Positions 36,224 through 48,600 of a stretch of DNA of 64,000 nt are shown here, piece by piece. The translations under genes were made by a program, and so were the position numbers. This DNA comes from Stercorarius parasiticus (Eukaryota; Chordata; Aves; Charadriiformes; Stercorariidae). Where the stretch lies: NCBI GenBank assembly GCA_013396915.1, contig VWZL01005147.1, positions 35,711-99,710 on the forward strand, read 5' to 3'. Every line of letters begins with the position of its first letter. Within the stretch, counting starts at the first letter, position 1. The notes under the pieces were generated by a model, which was given only the letters and a program-made list of their open reading frames with translations, did no database searches and was not told the DNA's origin.

Positions 36224-38236
36224 CTTGGAGTAATTAAAGAAGAGTCACATGTTTTAGAGGAAAAGAGCTGCCAGCTGCTTTCAGCCATCTATGACTCCTT
36301 CATACAAGTATCTGTAAGTAAGAAGTCAGGGACTCTGCATAAAACTGGGATTCAAGTTCTTAGGACACCATGTGGTGTTCAAAGAAGCGTTCTACCACCA
36401 TATAGCAGTAGTCACCAACAAATCACAAAACCATCTGAACTCTTCATAGGTTCTTAGAAAGGCACACTACAAAAGGCATCATCGCACTTTCATGCTTCTT
36501 AGTAACTTTCTCACTACTTCTGGAAGAAAGGGGAGATGGAGCCTCTTCCAAATGTCTTAATGAGCATCACCAAGACACCTCTTCTATTTGCTTTTCTTAA
36601 GATTTCAACTGTTGAAAGAATTTCAAGTATCTTACAGAATTTATTTTTAAGTACCTTCTGGATTCAATAAACACCTATCGGAAACTCTAGCAATAGGAAC
36701 TTTTAAACTTATTTCAGAAGAACTAATTCAGGTTTATGACAACAGCAGTTCACACTGTAGAAATCAAGAACCTGTGACCTCATTAAAACTGATTATTTAA
36801 GTTATTCAAAGTTCTTCAGGCTTTTAAAACATGATTTATCAGTATCATTACTGAGCTTCTACAGGCAAATTAGTAAAATGTCTTAACAAATAAACATCGT
36901 TACCACATAGGCATGCTGCAACCTCATTTGCTGAGGTTGCCTAAACACATAAAATAAAAATAACTTGTCTTGCAGACTTGTTATAAAATAGGTCACATTT
37001 ATTCTTTATCCAGTTACAGTGTTAAAAACTAAATTTGGATGATTACATTTTGTTAGCACCTTGCAGTTTTCTAGTCACACCAGCCTGCAAGTTACAATGC
37101 TCTTGAGGCATTACCTGAATTTTTTCAATTTGCAGTTTTTAAGACCCTGTGCTTGGTTCGGCAGGTCGCAAGAGGGAGCTGCAAGAAAGCAATCTGGTGG
37201 GAAGCTGTGCGCTTCATCAGGCACACTGCAGACATGGCTTTTCCTTTTCTTTATTCCTTCTTCTCAAAGCTATTCTAATTCATTCTTTCCAATACCCCTA
37301 CTGAGGACTGTGTGTCTTTGCAGATATGACTGTGAAGAACTTACTGTTTTGAAGAAAAACGCCTTCCCTGAGTATATACAGTCTAATAACCTTGTGTATC
37401 CTGCAACAATTCTGTCCCTGGGCAAACCTTCTCATGTGCACTCTGATCTTGAATGAAAGCCCAAAAAATCTGGGTTGACTAAACATGGTACATTCCTTTC
37501 CAACTTACAACCAAGAGCAAACCGCATGAGGATACCATTTGGCATGAGCTTCTTGGCAGCTGAGGCATGGGTAACCCGTTTCCTGATAGCTGCTGCTAAG
37601 AGAGCTCTTTTTGTGGGTATAACTCTCCCTAAATCACAACTTCAGCCACCTACTGGATATTCAAGTTAAAACAGTCCCTGATACTAGTGTGCTGCTGCTG
37701 CTGTTTGGATTTTTTCAGGTGAAGATGTTTATTGTGAGGTGCAGAAGACGGTAACTGGGAGAGGGTTTGTGACTTGCCGTGAGAAGTTCGAGCTGCCTTC
37801 CTTAGCCATCCTCTTTTGGCCACTGCACAAGAGGATGCTGAGCCAGGCGAGCCTCTGGCCTGACCCTGCTGCTATTCTAAGGCAAGGTTCTTTAAATTTT
37901 GAGGGCAATACATTTGACTTCCAGATGCACACAAGCAAGGAGTATTTTCATCAAATGCATTAGAAATACATTGTCCCAAGTTGGGAAGGGGAGGACGAAA
38001 CAAAAAGCCAGTTCAGCAGTAATGTGTTAGCCCTGCCTGTAGCCCCCAGTTTCCCAAATCTCAGCTAAGCAGCAAACCACGTCAGGAGCCTGGCAAAGCA
38101 TAACTAACAGCAGAAAGCACTCAGCAGAAATCTTTGTGGTTCTTTGTGGCAGAACAGAAACTTTTCAGAGGGCAGCTGCTTTTCTGTCCAAACCAGCACT
38201 ATCTCATAAACACTCCAGTTTGTCCTCTGCTCCCAC
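36224..38236 (-). other. GAS7: GAS7 intron
   Basis: 2.0-kb intron, donor GTGGGA at 38236. The open frame at 37061-37456 on the plus strand has no recognisable content. Confidence 0.8.
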
Positions 38237-38365
38237 CTTTTCAACAGCTGCGTAGCGGCTGGCCAGATGCTTCCGTAAGTCTGCAATATGGTGGTCACAC
38301 TTCTTCATGTCTTTTTTAAAGTTCTCTCTGAAGTTAAGGAGGGGCTTCTCTACCTCGCTCTGAAG
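38237..38365 (-). CDS. GAS7: GAS7 coding exon, F-BAR core with basic patch
   Basis: 129 nt, 43 codons in phase 0: LQSEVEKPLLNFRENFKKDM, KKCDHHIADLRKHLASRYAA, VEK. Acceptor TTACCAG, donor GTGGGA. The stretch FRENFKKDMKKCDHHIADLRK is the hallmark GAS7 F-BAR segment, with lysines and arginines on the lipid-binding face. Confidence 0.98.
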
Positions 38366-41300
38366 CTGGTAATGAAACAAAGGAAAAAATGGCAATAATG
38401 AGAAGTCAGGCAGTAATTCCCAGCTGTTCTGCTGAGCAGAGCTCAGGACAGAGAGGAAACAATAAATACACTGCAGTCAAAGGCAATGTCATACAGCAAC
38501 ACTACTCTTCCTGAAGAGAACTCCGAGTGAAGCTACTGTAAACCTCAGCTCTTCACAGGACAGCTCTATTAAGGCAATATTTAAAAGGGAGCAAAAGGAC
38601 AGAAATCTTGTCTTCCTTTTTCCCGTTAAATCGTATCTCTCTTCTTACACATAAGATCCAATGGCAGGCAATGTCCAGAGCTCTTCTTGAGGTGCTCTGA
38701 CTCTGGCCTAACTGATGCAACTTGCTTGAAAAGAAGTACACAAACTAAAGCCACCAACCCTGACTGCAGTAAGGTGAGTCAGAGGACCGCGGTGACACAT
38801 CTGCATTTCTTGTATAGTGAAGAGGTCCAGTAAAGGCACAATTTATTAATTTCTGACAAGTATGAGGGAGCCTAAAGAGAAGCCTGAGTATTTAGATCAA
38901 AATCTTTAAGAAGGGGCAAGAAACCACTGAAATTAACTCAGTACAGATCCATCAAGATTGCACACGTGATTTACCTCTTACAAGCAGGACTTGACAGGTG
39001 GTAATGCACAACCCTGGTAGAGTTTGTATCATATCGCTCTTTGGCCCTCTGATACACAGTTTTGATATCTAGGGAATGTGCTCTGAAGGGATAGATATTT
39101 CACCTCCCCAGAAGCAACCAAATACTTCTTTTCTATTGTCCCTCCTGTGAGGATGCTGGACGCTGTCAATGCAGGTGTTGGGTGCGTAATCACCTAACAT
39201 GGCCCACAGTGGAGCAGTATCAGAGAGTCCTTGAAAGCAAGTATTTTCGGCTTTCCTCTAGTGCTATTTTAATGGAGAAGGAAACTTCATTCAAGCTCAG
39301 TACAATCTTTAAATGGAGAGAGGCTACAAAGACAGTCAAGGCCCTACAGCACACATCCAAGAGAGGTTAAACAAACCTAAGGCAGAGCTTGTTTAGGCAA
39401 ACGAAGACTGGCACCATGATGATCCAATATGGCCTACAGCTATCTGAGGATCAGGTGCAAAGGTAACGAAGCCAAACTCTTCTTTGTAGGGCCAGGCAAT
39501 GTCACACCAGATAACTGAGTTTTGGGAGGTTTGTGTTGAATGTAATAAAATTAAAAAAAAAAAAAAAAAATCACCAGATGGTAGCTGGGCACTGGAATGG
39601 GTTGACCAGAGAGGTCATGAAATCTGTGTCCTTAGAGATATTCAAGACTCCGCTAGACAAAGATGTAGCTGACTTGATCCATGGCGGGTGATAGTCCTAC
39701 TCTGACTGTGGAGGTTGGACTAGAAAATTATGGACAACATTTTTATGATAGTCTCATCAGGATGGCCCCAGGCAAGCTAATAAAGACCTGTTCACAACTC
39801 TGTGGTTGAGCATGGTTACACAAACTCTCTCAAGAACCAAGGCACAAACCGCTACCTGTGCCAGGAGCATTGTCAATGATCAACGAAACAAGAACTGGAA
39901 CAGAAAGAAGTTCAGGATGGCTTCAGTGAACTCCAGAGGCAATATATTACAGTCGATAGAGATGTCTGTGTCCTATTGAGTCTGAAGTAGCTAAATAATC
40001 TACGTGCCCCTCAGACTGCTCTATTAATAAATGGATTAACCTGGGTAAACTACTCAACATGAGTCAATCATCCTCAGTGGAAGAAGTGGCAACCTGACAC
40101 ACCTGACATAAGCAGACTTTGCTGTGAAAACCCTTATAAAAATCCCCAGGGCCAGGGACACACTGAACAGGAGGCCATTTCACTGGTAGTTCTACTTGCC
40201 TAATAGAAAGCAAAGATATTTGTTTATTTCCCATGTTTTATAATGGGATGGGAAATTCTGAGATCCTCATAAAGATGGGAAACGCATCACCAGGAGGCTC
40301 AAAATGCAAACAAGGCAACTGCTTTCTCCAGTTTTATGTTCTGGGAATCAAAGAGGTGGACTTCTCAGTGAAGGCAGTCATATTTCCTCATCATCATTAT
40401 CCTGCTTGAACTTCCGTCTTGCAAGAGGTACCATAAGCTATCAAAATAGAATCACATGTGAATGACCCAGGCTTTTAAATGTTGCATTATAGCAGGCCAT
40501 ATTTATTCTTTTCTCTTTTTTTCCCCCTAGAAGATCTTGCTAAAAGACTTCCAAATACATGCAACAGATGAAAAAAACTAAACTACTTTCCTAAGACAAA
40601 GAGATTTAAAACACCAGTGTATACATACAACTCTGATACCCATCACTGAATGGGTGAGATGTGACAAAGGACTTGAAATCTCAAGAAGTTTACTAAAAGA
40701 ACTTATCAGGTATAGGACAGAGACCCTGTATCTCTGTACCAGTATGGTAGAGACTTAGGCAGAAAGACAGAGGCATAGGGTTAATCATAGTATAAGATGC
40801 TGGAGAAACTACACAGCTGAGTTATCAGAAACCACACTTCAGAAATTCCTCTGATTTCACAAGTACTTATTTTTCGTTTGGCTTCATCAGCACCATTTCC
40901 AGAATGGCTAGTAACACATCATCATATCCATGCTAGCCCACCACGACTTCAACTAGTATAACGCGTGTGTACCTTCTCTTCCAGCAGAATTCACTTCCTG
41001 GAGCTCAGTGAGGGACAATAAGATAGCTGGAGAAGAGGTTAAGTGCCATGGTGGCCTTCTTGAAGGATTCCTCGTGTGCATGTATCTACAGCTGCCATGG
41101 CAGTCTGTACAGGCATTAGTAGTGTAATTATTTATGTTCCAAGTGCCGCAAGAGTGCTGTCACCTTCTCTGATCTGTTCATGACCCCCAGTGTAACAGTG
41201 CCGTGATGGACTATCACAGAAGTCGTTCAATGTCTTCATGGCTGGTGTTTATGTTTGAATACTCTTGGTGTGCTCCGCGCTGTACTGACTGCTTGTGCCA

Positions 41301-42380
41301 GTACTGACCGGTTTCATTTGACTATCAATGAGACATATAATCACTACTTCTAAGAATAACTTCCCTGAAAGTAATAGCAATAATCGATATATTTAAAAAC
41401 ATGTTCTGCTAATAAAAGAAAGCCGGAACTAGGAACTCCCAAAGCAGGTATGGGAACCGTAAGGAGAGTTCAGAGAATGCTACAGGAGTTTCTGTGCGGG
41501 GTTTAAGGAAAAGTAAAATAATGAAAGAACCCCTATATATCACCTGCCTACACGCACACACCACTCCAGGGCACATTTCTTCATCTTGGAAAACAATACA
41601 GGAGGACAACAGGGAGCAAAAACTATTTTACTAATTACAGCCCTGAAATAGAAGTTTGAAGCAGAGCAGTGTGTTACCATGGCAGCAGCTGGTTGCCTGA
41701 GTAACCTCTGCATAATCGCTTACAAACAATGCAGAGCTATAATTTTCCTCCAGAACATGGCTGTTGTGCTGAGATATCTGCCACTGTACTGAACTTGATC
41801 ACCCACAGAGGTTAACGTAATGTAACAGGATGCAAGAGTATGTCACATGTGGTGGAAAAAAACCAGATATATACCATAACTTGTACAAGAAATCTCCTTG
41901 GGAGTCACTTGAGATAACATCAAAAAATAAGATGAAGTTCCCAGCCCACTTTTCAGAAAGGCTAATGATACAAAGAAGTCTGAGTCTTGGTTCTCTTCCT
42001 TCCAGACAGATACAGTAGATACTTGTTGAGAAGCCAAATACTATTTTTTATTTCTTCCTCTACAGAAGTAATACAAGCTAGGTAAATTTACTTGAACAGG
42101 CTGGAACTTAAGAGTCCTAGATGAATAATCTCTAGAATCAGTTTTCCTTCTTTTTTATGAAAAGTCCAGGCTAGATGTGTTTTAACTTTCTTATCAGGTA
42201 GATTAAATAAACTATGATTTTGGCAGGAAGAATGGACAGGGTTTCAATAAGTTTGTTCAGCTTATTAGTTCCTCTGAATTTGTACCATATGCACGTGTAT
42301 TTTCCCCCACTAACAAGCACTGAAGGGAGATTCACATCAATTACAGGGCAAAAATCTTTGCAAAAGGAAGAACTATTTAC
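38366..42380 (-). other. GAS7: GAS7 intron with an old CR1
   Basis: 4.0-kb intron, donor GTAAAT at 42380. It contains the degraded CR1 at 39410-39745. Otherwise nothing recognised. Confidence 0.8.
39410..39745 (+). mobile_element. Old CR1 3' fragment interrupted by an A-run
   Basis: Left part: GATGATCCAATATGGCCTAC, then CTATCTGAGGATCAGGTGC and AAACTCTTCTTTGTAG. Right part: GGGCACTGGAATGGGTTGAC, then AGAGATATTCAAGAC and GTTGGACTAGA. Both match the CR1 ORF2 end and 3' UTR in order. The segment normally between them is replaced by AATAAAATT followed by 18 A (39553-39570). Antisense to GAS7. Confidence 0.75.
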
Positions 42381-42459
42381 CTTAGAAGAAAATTTGAGAT
42401 GAACCTCTGCTTCATCAGCTAGACTCTTCTTTAGCTGAGCCCAAGCCTCTCCCAATGTG
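42381..42459 (-). CDS. GAS7: GAS7 coding exon, F-BAR
   Basis: 79 nt: one base completing a split glycine codon, then 26 codons TLGEAWAQLKKSLADEAEVH then LKFSSK. Acceptor TCTTTCAG, donor GTAAAT. The motif W-x-x-L/V-K-x-x-x-x-x-E-A-x-x-H belongs to the second F-BAR helix, the part that aligns with other FCH proteins. Confidence 0.97.
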
Positions 42460-45400
42460 CTGAAAGAACACAGAGCGACAACGATCAATGCCCAGTCCTC
42501 TGCACATCCTCCCAGTGGGATGTGTCAGTCAGATATGATACAATGCTTTGTACCACATCTTGCTCAGAAAAATCACGGAAAAGTGATAGCAGAAATCTGA
42601 GAAGATAACCGATCTCTGTGACCAAGGCAGAATTATATTGGCATTGTATGCAGCAGATCTTTGAAAACACTGTTCATAACCTCTAGTTATAGAGATGCCA
42701 CAGTATCCATAAGCAAGATACTTCAGTGTCTTATCCTTACCATAACAATTTTTCTTTTCTAATCCTTAAAATAAATCTTCATCAATGCAGTTTTCCATTG
42801 CCTCTTCTACTTTACACCGTACTTTTGGTGAACAGATTATTCTACTTCTCCTCAGAGAAGCCTTTCAGTATTTGAAAATTACTCCATCATCAAAACTACA
42901 CCGTCTTCCAGCAGAGGTCTTCCAGTTGCTAAACTGGTAACAGATTATTTCATATCAGACACTCTTTGTTCTACATATCTCAGTATGATTGCGTTTTTAG
43001 ACAACAGCGTGAAGTTGTTGATGAATAAGCTTGTGATTCACTACAGCCAGATCCCTCTCCCACAAACTGTTATGTAACTGTATCTTTCACATCCTGTGAA
43101 AGTATAAAACCTGATACTTTGTCCTCATTGAAATGCATCTTAATTTTTTTCAGTGATTTCTCTACTTTAACAAAATAATTCTGACTTGCAGTCTTTTTCT
43201 TCAAATTGTACATACCATCCCTCCTAGCTTTGTCTCATCTCTGATGACAGCAAACCCATTATTTATTCTATCATAGGTCACTAGCACATTGAAAAAAATC
43301 CGGACTTGGGACAAACGAACCTTATGGGATCTCACCCCATAGCTACTTTCTGCACTTTATTTTTTTGTAAGAAGTGGGTATGATATCTTATGTAGTTTTG
43401 CACCTTAGACTTTATTTAGGCCGCATTTCTCTTGCTTGCCTACAAGAATCTCCCATTGCAAAAAGCTGCACTAAATGAAGAGCTACGATGCTGACTTCTG
43501 TTACTCCATCACTGGAGGGATCTAGGTTGGTTTGACATTGTGTGTTCTGTATGCATCCACAATAACTGCTCATCACCTTAGTTTTCCACTAAGTGCTTCT
43601 AGAAAGCTTGATGGTTTATTCTACCACTTTGCAGAGGTTAAATAAAACTGAGTGATCTACAGTTTTCTGGCTCCTTCTCTCCCCCACCACCCTTTCAAAT
43701 AGTTCTATTTGCCCCTTCCTGATAGCCTGAAAAATTACCTGTCATCTGCAATTTCAAAATAACGACCTGTGATCTCTGATGTTGCTCCAATGAGTTGAGT
43801 TCTAAAGTATGGTGTTCACCACAGCCAAACGACCTGAGACATAAGCGTTCCCAACTCTTCTCCTTCCCTAGACCCTGAGGTCCCCTCCCACTGTCCAGTT
43901 CTCACTGGCACTAAATATTTTATCTGATCTATTTAAGTAAAGAAGGCATTTCAGCCTGCTAAGCATATTCTGCATCTCTTATCCAACTACGATGACTTAA
44001 ATGATCATGTATTTTATCACCTTCTGTGTACGTGCAGCAGCACTGTACTCACAGCAACTTGGACAGAACCATTCTGGTACCACAAATCAGTCCCATCTCG
44101 TCACCCTCGTGTCCTACTTGCCTAACATGATCATGGGTCTTCTTAACCACCAGCAGAGGGCAGAGGACCCTGGAGGGGACAGCCTATACTTTGCGTTAAT
44201 TCCATAGACTGCTGGACAGCAAAGCTGGAAAATGCTCTTTGGAGTATGAAACCAGCAGTGGTAACTGGTGTGTTCACAGAGCAGTTCTTGGGGTGCCCCA
44301 ACTCACACCTTCTCAGGAATGAGAGGAAGACCGTAGCAAATGTTTACTTTGACTGTGATATGCTGCAGTCCTCCTTTTGGCTGCTTCAAATCCTCCTGTT
44401 GGTTGTTCTTCCTCCCTCCCTTTTTTAAATGGAATTTTTCCCTTTCCTGGGCCTCACCAATTCCTGGGATCTTCTCACTATCCTCTTCCTGGCCCTAGCC
44501 AGTTTGGCTACCACAGCACCAGGATGAGAAATTCCAGCAGGAGCTCCTTCCACTCCCTCACTTTCACACCCTTCCAGGCAGAGCACAACTGGCAGTGTTC
44601 CTAGTTCCCTGCACTCTGCTCTGTGTCCCCTTCAGTTCCCTACTTCAACATTTTTTATGCTTCTTTCCTCATTCCTTCTTGTTTCCTCTACTCTCCCCTC
44701 GTTTCCTCCACCTTAATTTTTCCAGGCATTCCCCCATTTGCCTACTGGTGGTAGGAGAAAGCGGGAGGAGGATGTGGAAGAAAGTGGTTTTAGCTTTGCT
44801 AGCAGCAAAGTTTTCTAGGGGAAAGAACAGAAATCATCATTGATGCAGGTGCTTAGAGAGCTGCAATTTCTGTCCTTGCCTGCTGAAAGCTGAGCAAACA
44901 CCTTGTGGAGCTTCACTACCAGTAGAAACACACTGTGTCGGAACTAGGGTGAGTACAGTCATTTCCAACCTTGGCTTTCAGTGCTTAGAGAGTTTGTGTC
45001 TTTGCATTATTACTGATGAATTGCAATCACATCTGAAGTGCATTGCCTAATACCTTCCTAACTTCCAAAGTGTGAACATGTTGTAAATAAGGGACAACCT
45101 GTTGCTTTTCTTGGAGGGCCAGGCCCATGATGAGAAGACATCCTCCCTCTATCTGTGCTGCTCCAATTCTACTGGCCTTATCTTATGGATCTACTTTCAG
45201 CAGTATATATTCCATATATTCTTCCATATTCAAAGTAATTTAGTACTTACACATGCTAATTCCTAAAGGAACTAGTGCTGGCTAGAACAAGGATAGCATA
45301 AACACACTATTGGAAATAATACACATATTTTATACACATATTCCTAAAAATTTACCATGAAGATCTTCAAAAGAAAAATACTCCAAAGCAATTCTATCTT

Positions 45401-45559
45401 CCCTAACACACCCTCAGAGTTCTTCCCTAACATTCTTAGGGTGCTAAGCTAAATAAACCTCTACTCAATGGGAGAAATCAGGAAAAATACCTGTACCTGT
45501 ATGGGAGGAATGCCTTTTATGTTAAAATGCCTTCTGAAAATGCACAGAGACACACTTAC
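42460..45559 (-). other. GAS7: GAS7 intron with an ancient LINE relic
   Basis: 3.1-kb intron, donor GTAAGT at 45559. Besides the L3/CR1-like relic at 42890-43500, a pyrimidine-rich stretch lies at about 44360-44720 on the plus strand. Confidence 0.8.
42890..43500 (-). mobile_element. Ancient L3/CR1-like LINE relic, antisense on plus strand
   Basis: On the plus strand, CTTCAAATTGTACATACCAT then CCCTCCTAGCTTTGTCTCATC, followed by ATTGAAAAAAATCCGGACTT and TGGGATCTCACCCC, parallels the reverse complement of CR1/L3 ORF2 around the FADD motif. There the plus-strand image reads as CTTGGTGTCATCTGCAAA, then a partial match to GTCCCAGTACTGACCCCTGG. It is strongly decayed, and I infer the family from order and spacing more than from identity. 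Confidence 0.5.
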
Positions 45560-45634
45560 CCTTCTTCCTGAGCAGCCAACGAATTCTGAGACAGTTTGGA
45601 CAGGTTTTTAGCATATTCCTCCTCAATCTTTATC
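45560..45634 (-). CDS. GAS7: GAS7 coding exon, F-BAR helix 1 (FCH)
   Basis: 75 nt: a base completing a split arginine codon, 24 codons IKIEEEYAKNLSKLSQNSLA then AQEE, and two bases of a glycine codon. Acceptor GTGCAG, donor GTAAGT. ERxKIEEEYAKNLxKL is the signature of the FCH part of F-BAR domains. Confidence 0.97.
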
Positions 45635-48600
45635 CTGCACTCACACACAAACATATAAGGAAAATAAAAAGACAGCAATAAGTAAGCTTTAAGGCAGAAT
45701 CACACACACATAATTTAAAGAAATTCTCTGCATTTTAACAGATCTTGCCACAGGAATTTTCCTTTCAGCACCAGTTTCAGGATCCATCTCTCCCCTCCAT
45801 ATGCTAAAAATGCAGAGGCAAGAGCAGGGATATATGCAGGACAGCATGTGCGATAAAATTAGAAGAAAAAGCTACAGTTCTGGAGAGCAAACAACAAGGA
45901 CAAAGTGTTTCTACTGTGCAACATGGACTGTCTGCAAAACTGGGCTCACTTGAGAAGCAAGTGTCTCAGTCTGCTGCTAAACATGAGGCTGCACATCCTT
46001 GAAGCAAAGATGAAGGAATGCAGCGATACATGCGAAATCCAAATGAGGTTTGGGGTGCCGGACCTTTCCTAGGGACACTGAATGCTTCCTGCTCCCCATT
46101 ACAGGTGACAAAGCTGGTGAAGATATGGCAAGGGCTTCTGTCCCTGACACATGGTAGTGCAGTCCCTGCCCTTCGCCCACCCCACCGACTGCCCTGTCCG
46201 TCTCTCCATTCACTCAACAGCACCATGCCAGGAACAGGATCTGAGCTTGCCAGTGGTGGGGGTGCAGAAGAGGGAAGCTGTTGGCACACAACCACTATGG
46301 GAATAGCTGCAGGGAGAAGAACAAGTGTAGCTGTAGAGCAAGGAGACAAGGGTAAATACTGATTGCACAGCAGGGAGGGAAGGAGCAACTGTTGGTTCAC
46401 AGGTGACGTGCATCATGCCAGCAACGCATTTCCATCTCCCCTGAGTTCTCCTAGTGAAAAACTTGCAAAGTATTCATGATCCCAACTAGGGCAAATGACT
46501 GGCTATTCACTGGTTTTCAAACCAGCTTGCTCAATAGAGCTTCTCCAAGAGAGAGATGAGTGGCACCCAGGTGGAGCAACTCCTGATTCTGTGCTAACTA
46601 TGTACAAGCAGAGGAAAAACCTGGTTTCAAATCCATTTCCTTCCAGTGAGAAGACAGGAGGTAGGATATTTTTGGCACGCCTATCTGCGGTAGCTAGTTG
46701 AGCAAGCACTGTCAAGCGTGGCACATTTGAGACACAAAGGGGTCCCTTGAGCCTTGCTAAGAGCGGTCTAATGTTCTGGGCTGCTGAAAATACGATCTGG
46801 ATGTCACTGTGGGATGCAGCTGGCTGAGGCCCAAGGTGATACCCAGCTTGGTACAGCACAGTACCTCACCCATGTAGCCCTCCCGTGAGAACAAAAACAG
46901 CCAGCCTCCCACGCCTGCTGTAGCAAGACCAAATACAGCTGTCCAGCACCAAAGGCTACACTATGGTTAGGACCTCACTATGAAAAGGGCTTTATCCAGG
47001 CACGTTTCACCTGACCCACTTTAAATACCTACTTCAGGATGAGACTAATCTTGTCTCTGAAGTGACAGTTCCTGTGGACTGGAAAGGGAGCATAGGTCAA
47101 CTATAATAAAGATGCAAGTGTCTAAATGTAGCTTATATAAATACCTAAGTGTCCAGCCCAGAGCCAGGGCTCACTGCTTTTGCCTCAGTTACCAGGAGTT
47201 CCCAACCAAAGCTCTAGTCTACATCCTTCGCGACGCAGCTTTATTCCTGCTGGATTTTGGCTTAAGGATGCCTTTAAGTGATTTACTTGGGGATACCAGG
47301 TGTGCAAAGGTGCTAGCTGGTCTGCTGACTGTTCTGAGCTGCCCATACAGACAGACCCTCAGAGAATCCATGTCTTGGTCCTTCATCTCACAAGCAGAGA
47401 TAACCACCTTCCATCATAAAGGCTGGCTGTGAAAATAACGAATTTAAAACCCCATGAAGTTCTTCCTTCATACTGCTGTAGCTGGGCAAGTATTGAACAC
47501 AATAAGGCAAAAGGAAGCCAAGTAATTTTCACAATCACAAATAAGACACACTATGTCTGCTGCCATCAGCGCCTGTCCTAAGCATGGCACCCTACATACA
47601 AAACCATTGGCTTCAATGGAAGTGCTCCTCACCAGTCCCAGATTTGGCCCAGGCTCTGGGATTTCAAATGTTACTTGTACTGCAGGTGGATTGCACTACT
47701 AATAGGGCAGACTGGCTGGCAAGGAGGAATAACAATAAAAAATAACAATAAAAAGGTGAATTGTTCATTGCTTAAGAGCCCCATTTATAAGACATAAATT
47801 GTTCGACCCCAATCTGGCGTCCTGTTGCCATCTGTGGCCAAAACACCTTGAACACTTCAAAAGAGGCTAAAAACCAAGATGAAGATATACCTCAAAAAGG
47901 GAAAAAAATATGCCTCGTGGCCTTGGCCAATATAAACACCCTGCAAACTCTGGATTGTGGTGACTATGAAACACCAACGCATCAGTACACAGTACTCCTG
48001 AGCCTTGTGAGCCTACCTCCAGAAATCCACACGACTGTTTCGCAATTACTCCAGCTTCACACTAAAACCCCTAAGTTTCTTGCTTCCACTAACTTCTTTG
48101 AAAACTTTCAGAATTTCCCTCCCAGTGTAGTCAGAAGCATTACAGATTATAAGTGCATTTTGACCCATACTGTCTTGACGTTATTAGTTCTTGTTGCTCT
48201 TTGGATGTTTATTCTCTGCTTTCTTATGCCCTTTAGTTGAAATAAAGTACTTTGTGTGCCCACACTCAAATAGGTTCAGTCACACCATGTTATAATGGAT
48301 AAAAAAAACTAGAGAGCCACAAAGGGAGGCAAAGATGATCTGATGTGACTACCATGCATGAAGAAACTAAATAGATTAAGACAACGTGGGGAACAGAGAA
48401 AAGGTGATAGAAGATATCTGACAGACATCTACACAACTGTCACTGTGTGAAGACAGTGACTATCAGTTGTTTTACACTGTTTCTCCAGATTAGGAGGCAA
48501 CAATGAAATTATCAAACAACAGAAGCATAATTACTTTTCCTGTAGTGCATAAATTGCAGAAGTCTTCTACAAATTGTTGCAATGCTCAAAAATGTAAAAA

